NCBI GenBank assembly: GCA_035534895.1
Contig: DATLRC010000021.1
Location: forward strand, 1-64,000
DNA: 64,000 bases
Source of the DNA: DATLRC01 sp035534895
Lineage (GTDB): Bacteria > Patescibacteriota > Saccharimonadia > Saccharimonadales > UBA4665
Reading direction: 5' to 3'
Under the pieces are notes generated by a model that saw nothing but the letters and a program-made list of their open reading frames with translations, did no database searches and was not told the origin of the DNA. Positions 61,609 through 64,000 of the stretch are shown one piece after another (the stretch's first letter is position 1; the number at the start of each line of letters is the position of its first letter). The position numbers and the translations under genes were made by a program.

Positions 61609-62517
61609 TCAAGCTTCCCTTTCTGTTTTTATTTTCACTGCGACTCGCAACTTTGCGCTACGAGCACGCGGATTAATAACTAATTCGGGTGTTTGAGATA
61701 AAATTGGTCGTTTGGTCAGTATTCTCAGTACAGCATCGTAGCCAGTTCCGCCCAATTCGGCGAAATAGTGCTTGACGATCCGGTCCTCAAGACTGTGGAA
61801 GCTAATGACCCCGATCCGACCGGCCGGAGCCAAAAGCTTAATCCAAAGAGGCAGACTCTCTCTAAGTTGCCGAAGTTCATCATTAACCACAATTCGTAGC
61901 GCTTGAAAGCTACGGGTTGCAGGATGAACTCGACTATACCCTGGCCAAGCCCTTGCTACTACTGCTGCAAGCTGGGTAGTAGTCATAATTGGCCGGTTGG
62001 CTATTATAGAGCGAGCTATCTGACGTGCTTTTGGCTCTTCACCAAAACGGGTCAGAATATTGGCCACTTCGGCTTCGCTATAATTGTTTACTACCTTTTC
62101 AGCTGTTAATGCCTGACTTTGGTCCATGCGCATATCCAGTGGCCCGGTAGCAGCAAATGCAAAACCTCTGTTAACCTCTTTAAGGTGCGGTGACGATACT
62201 CCAAGGTCCACCAAAATAAGATCAAATTTTCGACGTTCTTCAACTAGCTGTTGACTAGCCGCTAAGAAATCTTGTTTAAGGATGTTTAGCTTACGTCCCT
62301 TAAATAGCTTAGTTATAGCATCGATCGCAGATTGATCCCGATCGACTAGCATCCCTAAAGCGTCTGCCTTGGTTTTTGCCAAGATAGCTTGGGCATGTCC
62401 GCCATAGCCAGCTGTTAAGTCTAGGTAACTCTCTCCTTCTTGGGGATCCAGTTGTTCCAAGACCTCTGCCAGTAATACCGGTACATGTTTTTGATTTTTA
62501 TTTTGGTTTTGGTGCAT
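61609..62517 (-). CDS. rsmH: 16S rRNA m4C1402 methyltransferase
   Basis: Methylates N4 of C1402 in 16S rRNA. The start KHVPVLLAEVLEQL, SAM-binding DLTAGYGGHA, DLGVSSPHL and SFHSLEDRIVKHYF are all hallmarks. Length 302. A leader of about 350 nt precedes it. Confidence 0.96.
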   Translation of the reverse strand: MHQNQNKNQKHVPVLLAEVLEQLDPQEGESYLDLTAGYGGHAQAILAKTKADALGMLVDRDQSAIDAITKLFKGRKLNILKQDFLAASQQLVEERRKFDLILVDLGVSSPHLKEVNRGFAFAATGPLDMRMDQSQALTAEKVVNNYSEAEVANILTRFGEEPKARQIARSIIANRPIMTTTQLAAVVARAWPGYSRVHPATRSFQALRIVVNDELRQLRESLPLWIKLLAPAGRIGVISFHSLEDRIVKHYFAELGGTGYDAVLRILTKRPILSQTPELVINPRARSAKLRVAVKIKTEREA

Positions 62518-62867
62518 CTTTACTTACATTTTGTTTTTGTTTTTGCAAGGTCACCTAATCAGCAATCAACTTTTTGTTTTTTTGTGGTTTTTGTTTTTGT
62601 GTGAATCGATAAACATGTATGTAAAGAAGGTTTAGTTAGATTTAAAAAATCTTAGAACTTCTTACTATTCATCGACTCAAGTTTGAGAGACTTATGTGTG
62701 AGGTGAAGTTTTGGGAGGTGTTTTCTTTTGAGAAATGAACGAGAGTTTTTAAAGTGGTTACTCTAAAATCCACTTGTTGACTGCCGAATAGCTAACCTCG
62801 AGGTTATTATTGAGATTTGCTATTGTTTTTTGATTGTTAAAGAACCTGGTTGCCGACTCTGACCGAT
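62518..62867 (-). other. mraZ-rsmH gap with A-rich leader
   Basis: No gene is visible. The last 90 nt before rsmH, read on the minus strand, are almost free of G and consist of A-rich words such as CAAAAACAAAAACC repeated several times. A 14-bp palindrome TAACCTCGAGGTTA lies near 62795. Such an unstructured run may aid ribosome access. Confidence 0.4.
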
Positions 62868-63230
62868 TTAGCCAGGACGCATCAAACGCCAATATCGTCC
62901 AACGCCGACTGCAACTACATCCCTGGTGATCCCGGCGTAGTCTAGCAAATGCTGTTCTACGGTGATCCTACCTTGTTTAGTGTCCGGCTGAGCTTCGGTC
63001 TTTCCCATTCTGAACTGCACGTTTAGGTCAGCTATGCGTTCGTCTAGGATATCGCCCTCCAGCCGAGGTTCTACCAGATTATCCCAAACATCTTTGGGAT
63101 ATAGATGTAGATATTGACCAAAACCGCGAGTGACAACTGCTCCGCTGGCAAACTTGTGACGAAGTTCCGGAGGTATGGTTAACCGCCTTTTGTCGTCCAG
63201 CTTACGTTCAAAGTAGTCTACCGTGGCCAT
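62868..63230 (-). CDS. mraZ: MraZ transcriptional regulator
   Basis: A 120-residue protein with the two SpoVT/AbrB-like halves: DYFERKLDDKRRLTIPPELR near the start and TKQGRITVEQHLLDYAG in the second half. MraZ represses its own division and wall cluster by binding TGGG repeats, which are seen just upstream. First gene of the cluster. Confidence 0.95.
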   Translation of the reverse strand: MATVDYFERKLDDKRRLTIPPELRHKFASGAVVTRGFGQYLHLYPKDVWDNLVEPRLEGDILDERIADLNVQFRMGKTEAQPDTKQGRITVEQHLLDYAGITRDVVAVGVGRYWRLMRPG

Positions 63231-63300
63231 TGGTTCCCTTTAAGCTACTAGTGGTTTTTTATTTTTACTGGAGGAAAGCTGTTTTGGCTTTCCAAAATTA

Positions 63301-63341
63301 CCCACTGCCTTGAATATACTACCCACTACCTCCCACTGCAA
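63301..63341 (-). promoter_or_regulatory. mraZ promoter with three MraZ boxes
   Basis: On the minus strand, three GTGGG boxes at 63332-63336, 63322-63326 and 63301-63305, the first two 10 nt apart. TTGCAG (63336-63341) and TATATT (63313-63318) with 17-nt spacing form the promoter, so the boxes lie in the spacer and just past the -10. Binding would block polymerase. Confidence 0.85.
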
Positions 63342-63348
63342 GTAAATT

Positions 63349-63379
63349 GACAAAAGAAAAGTGGTGTTCTTGACACCAC
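63349..63379 (-). terminator. terminator of the gene upstream of mraZ
   Basis: GTGGTGT/ACACCAC stem (63361-63379) with a 5-nt loop, followed on the minus strand by TTTTCTTTT. It separates the last gene's transcript from mraZ. Confidence 0.75.
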
Positions 63380-63401
63380 TTATCCACAGTTTTAAAACTG
63401 T
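63380..63401. promoter_or_regulatory. DnaA-box-like site joined to a 16-bp palindrome
   Basis: TTATCCACA (63380-63388) equals the DnaA box consensus. It overlaps the palindrome ACAGTTTTAAAACTGT (63386-63401). A single box is weak evidence, but the palindrome is perfect. Confidence 0.4.
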
Positions 63402-63582
63402 TGGCCTAAAAGCTCAACATATGGCGTAGAGTCAACTCCTGGCAACACTATTTTGCAATATCTAACACCCTAGCTCAAGGATAGCTTAATGGCACTTGGC
63501 TGACGAATAATCAGATTAAATAGATTTATGAAAATTGATATTGCAAACTGTAACTATTTTTTTCAAGCAATAACAACTTGGG

Positions 63583-64000
63583 CTAATCTTTCTTCACCTG
63601 GTCGTTAGCAAGTGCAACAAATTCGTCGGGTTGCATGATCCTGTCGCCACCTACCTGGCCTGCGATTTCTTCACTTGCCGTAAATACATCTTTGGCGTGC
63701 ATTTGCTCAGCTACTTCTGTCGGGTTAGCTTCACTAGAACTTATTCTGTGGATTGTCACATCACTTGGCGATATGCCTTCTTTTCTTAAGCCCTCGACGA
63801 TGCTGCTTCTATGGTAAGGATTACCCAGGGGATGGTCAAGCTTTTTAGCTTCCTGGCCTTGATGAATACGCCCTGCTACAACGCTCTCTAGACTACCAGC
63901 CAGCTCTTCAGCTTTCCATACACCAAGAGCGGCTAACGCAACAGCGCCGGCTGCAAGGGCTCGACGAAGATTGTATTTGGGATTCTCAATGCTTGTTTTC
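63583..64000 (-). CDS. hypothetical membrane protein, C-terminal part
   Basis: An open frame of 138 codons enters from the right edge and stops at 63583. It begins with a helix (ALAAGAVALAALGVW), then a polar region with HPLGNPYHRSSIVEGLRKEG and a closing DEFVALANDQ. The start lies outside the window. Not recognised. The 63402-63582 stretch is its 3' region and holds no other feature. Confidence 0.6.
   Translation of the reverse strand, partial: KTSIENPKYNLRRALAAGAVALAALGVWKAEELAGSLESVVAGRIHQGQEAKKLDHPLGNPYHRSSIVEGLRKEGISPSDVTIHRISSSEANPTEVAEQMHAKDVFTASEEIAGQVGGDRIMQPDEFVALANDQVKKD

Overview
The window looks like part of a Candidate Phyla Radiation genome, most likely Candidatus Saccharibacteria (TM7). 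The evidence is the gene content: a compact division and wall cluster headed by mraZ, a pgl-gnd-zwf oxidative pentose phosphate operon, a sortase, a PEGA-domain protein, DUF3048, PAS histidine kinases, and a sigma-region-4/HARE-type regulator. Genes are densely packed with many 4-nt overlaps, TGA is used as a normal stop, and many start codons sit only 6-9 nt after a good -10 box, which suggests leaderless mRNAs. This placement is inference, because no rRNA gene is in the window.

Layout. 1-2.2 kb is an accessory edge: a cut-off IS3-like transposase, a phosphoesterase, a RelE-type toxin-antitoxin pair, a P-loop kinase and a tRNA 3'-end-like remnant. 2.3-5.7 kb is a four-gene redox operon: FNR-type reductase, ApbE flavin transferase, ferric-reductase-like haem membrane protein and an exported protein. 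5.8-8.8 kb is pgl-gnd-zwf, followed by a MarP-like membrane serine protease. 10-17 kb holds two MacB-type ABC transporters, tRNA-Ser, a VapBC-like pair and an OmpR/PhoR two-component system. 17-32 kb is housekeeping: pyrH, xthA, a prolyl aminopeptidase, tRNA-Leu, a sortase, gltX, DUF3048, a PAS kinase with its receiver, a UmuDC-like operon and tRNA-Glu(CUC).

From 32 kb to about 43.1 kb is an element inserted at the 3' end of tRNA-Glu. It carries a large serine recombinase whose last codons lie inside the tRNA, a tyrosine recombinase, a RarA-C-terminal-like protein, a five-gene overlapping enzyme operon, a short train of small ORFs with a truncated MobC-like remnant, and an island of four toxin-antitoxin pairs. 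Those pairs are separated by copies of a short conserved reading frame. The right end of the element is not fixed by a visible repeat.

43.1-54 kb returns to core genes: a second PAS kinase, a response regulator with a long Thr/Pro/Gln tail, a pseudouridine synthase, der, pth, topA and a sigma-like regulator. Between pth and the next gene lies a strong candidate for an unidentified structured RNA of about 355 nt on the minus strand. 54.9-63.2 kb, all on the minus strand, is the mraZ-rsmH-ftsL-ftsI-mraY-ftsW-murG-ftsQ cluster. It is headed by a promoter that overlaps MraZ boxes. murC, D, E and F, ddl, ftsA and ftsZ are absent from it. The last 400 bases are the 3' end of an unrecognised gene with a membrane segment.

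The best candidates for something undescribed are the orphan RNA at 49.2-49.6 kb, the repeated short frame between toxin-antitoxin modules at 41.3-43.1 kb, and the dual-recombinase element at tRNA-Glu with its cargo operon.
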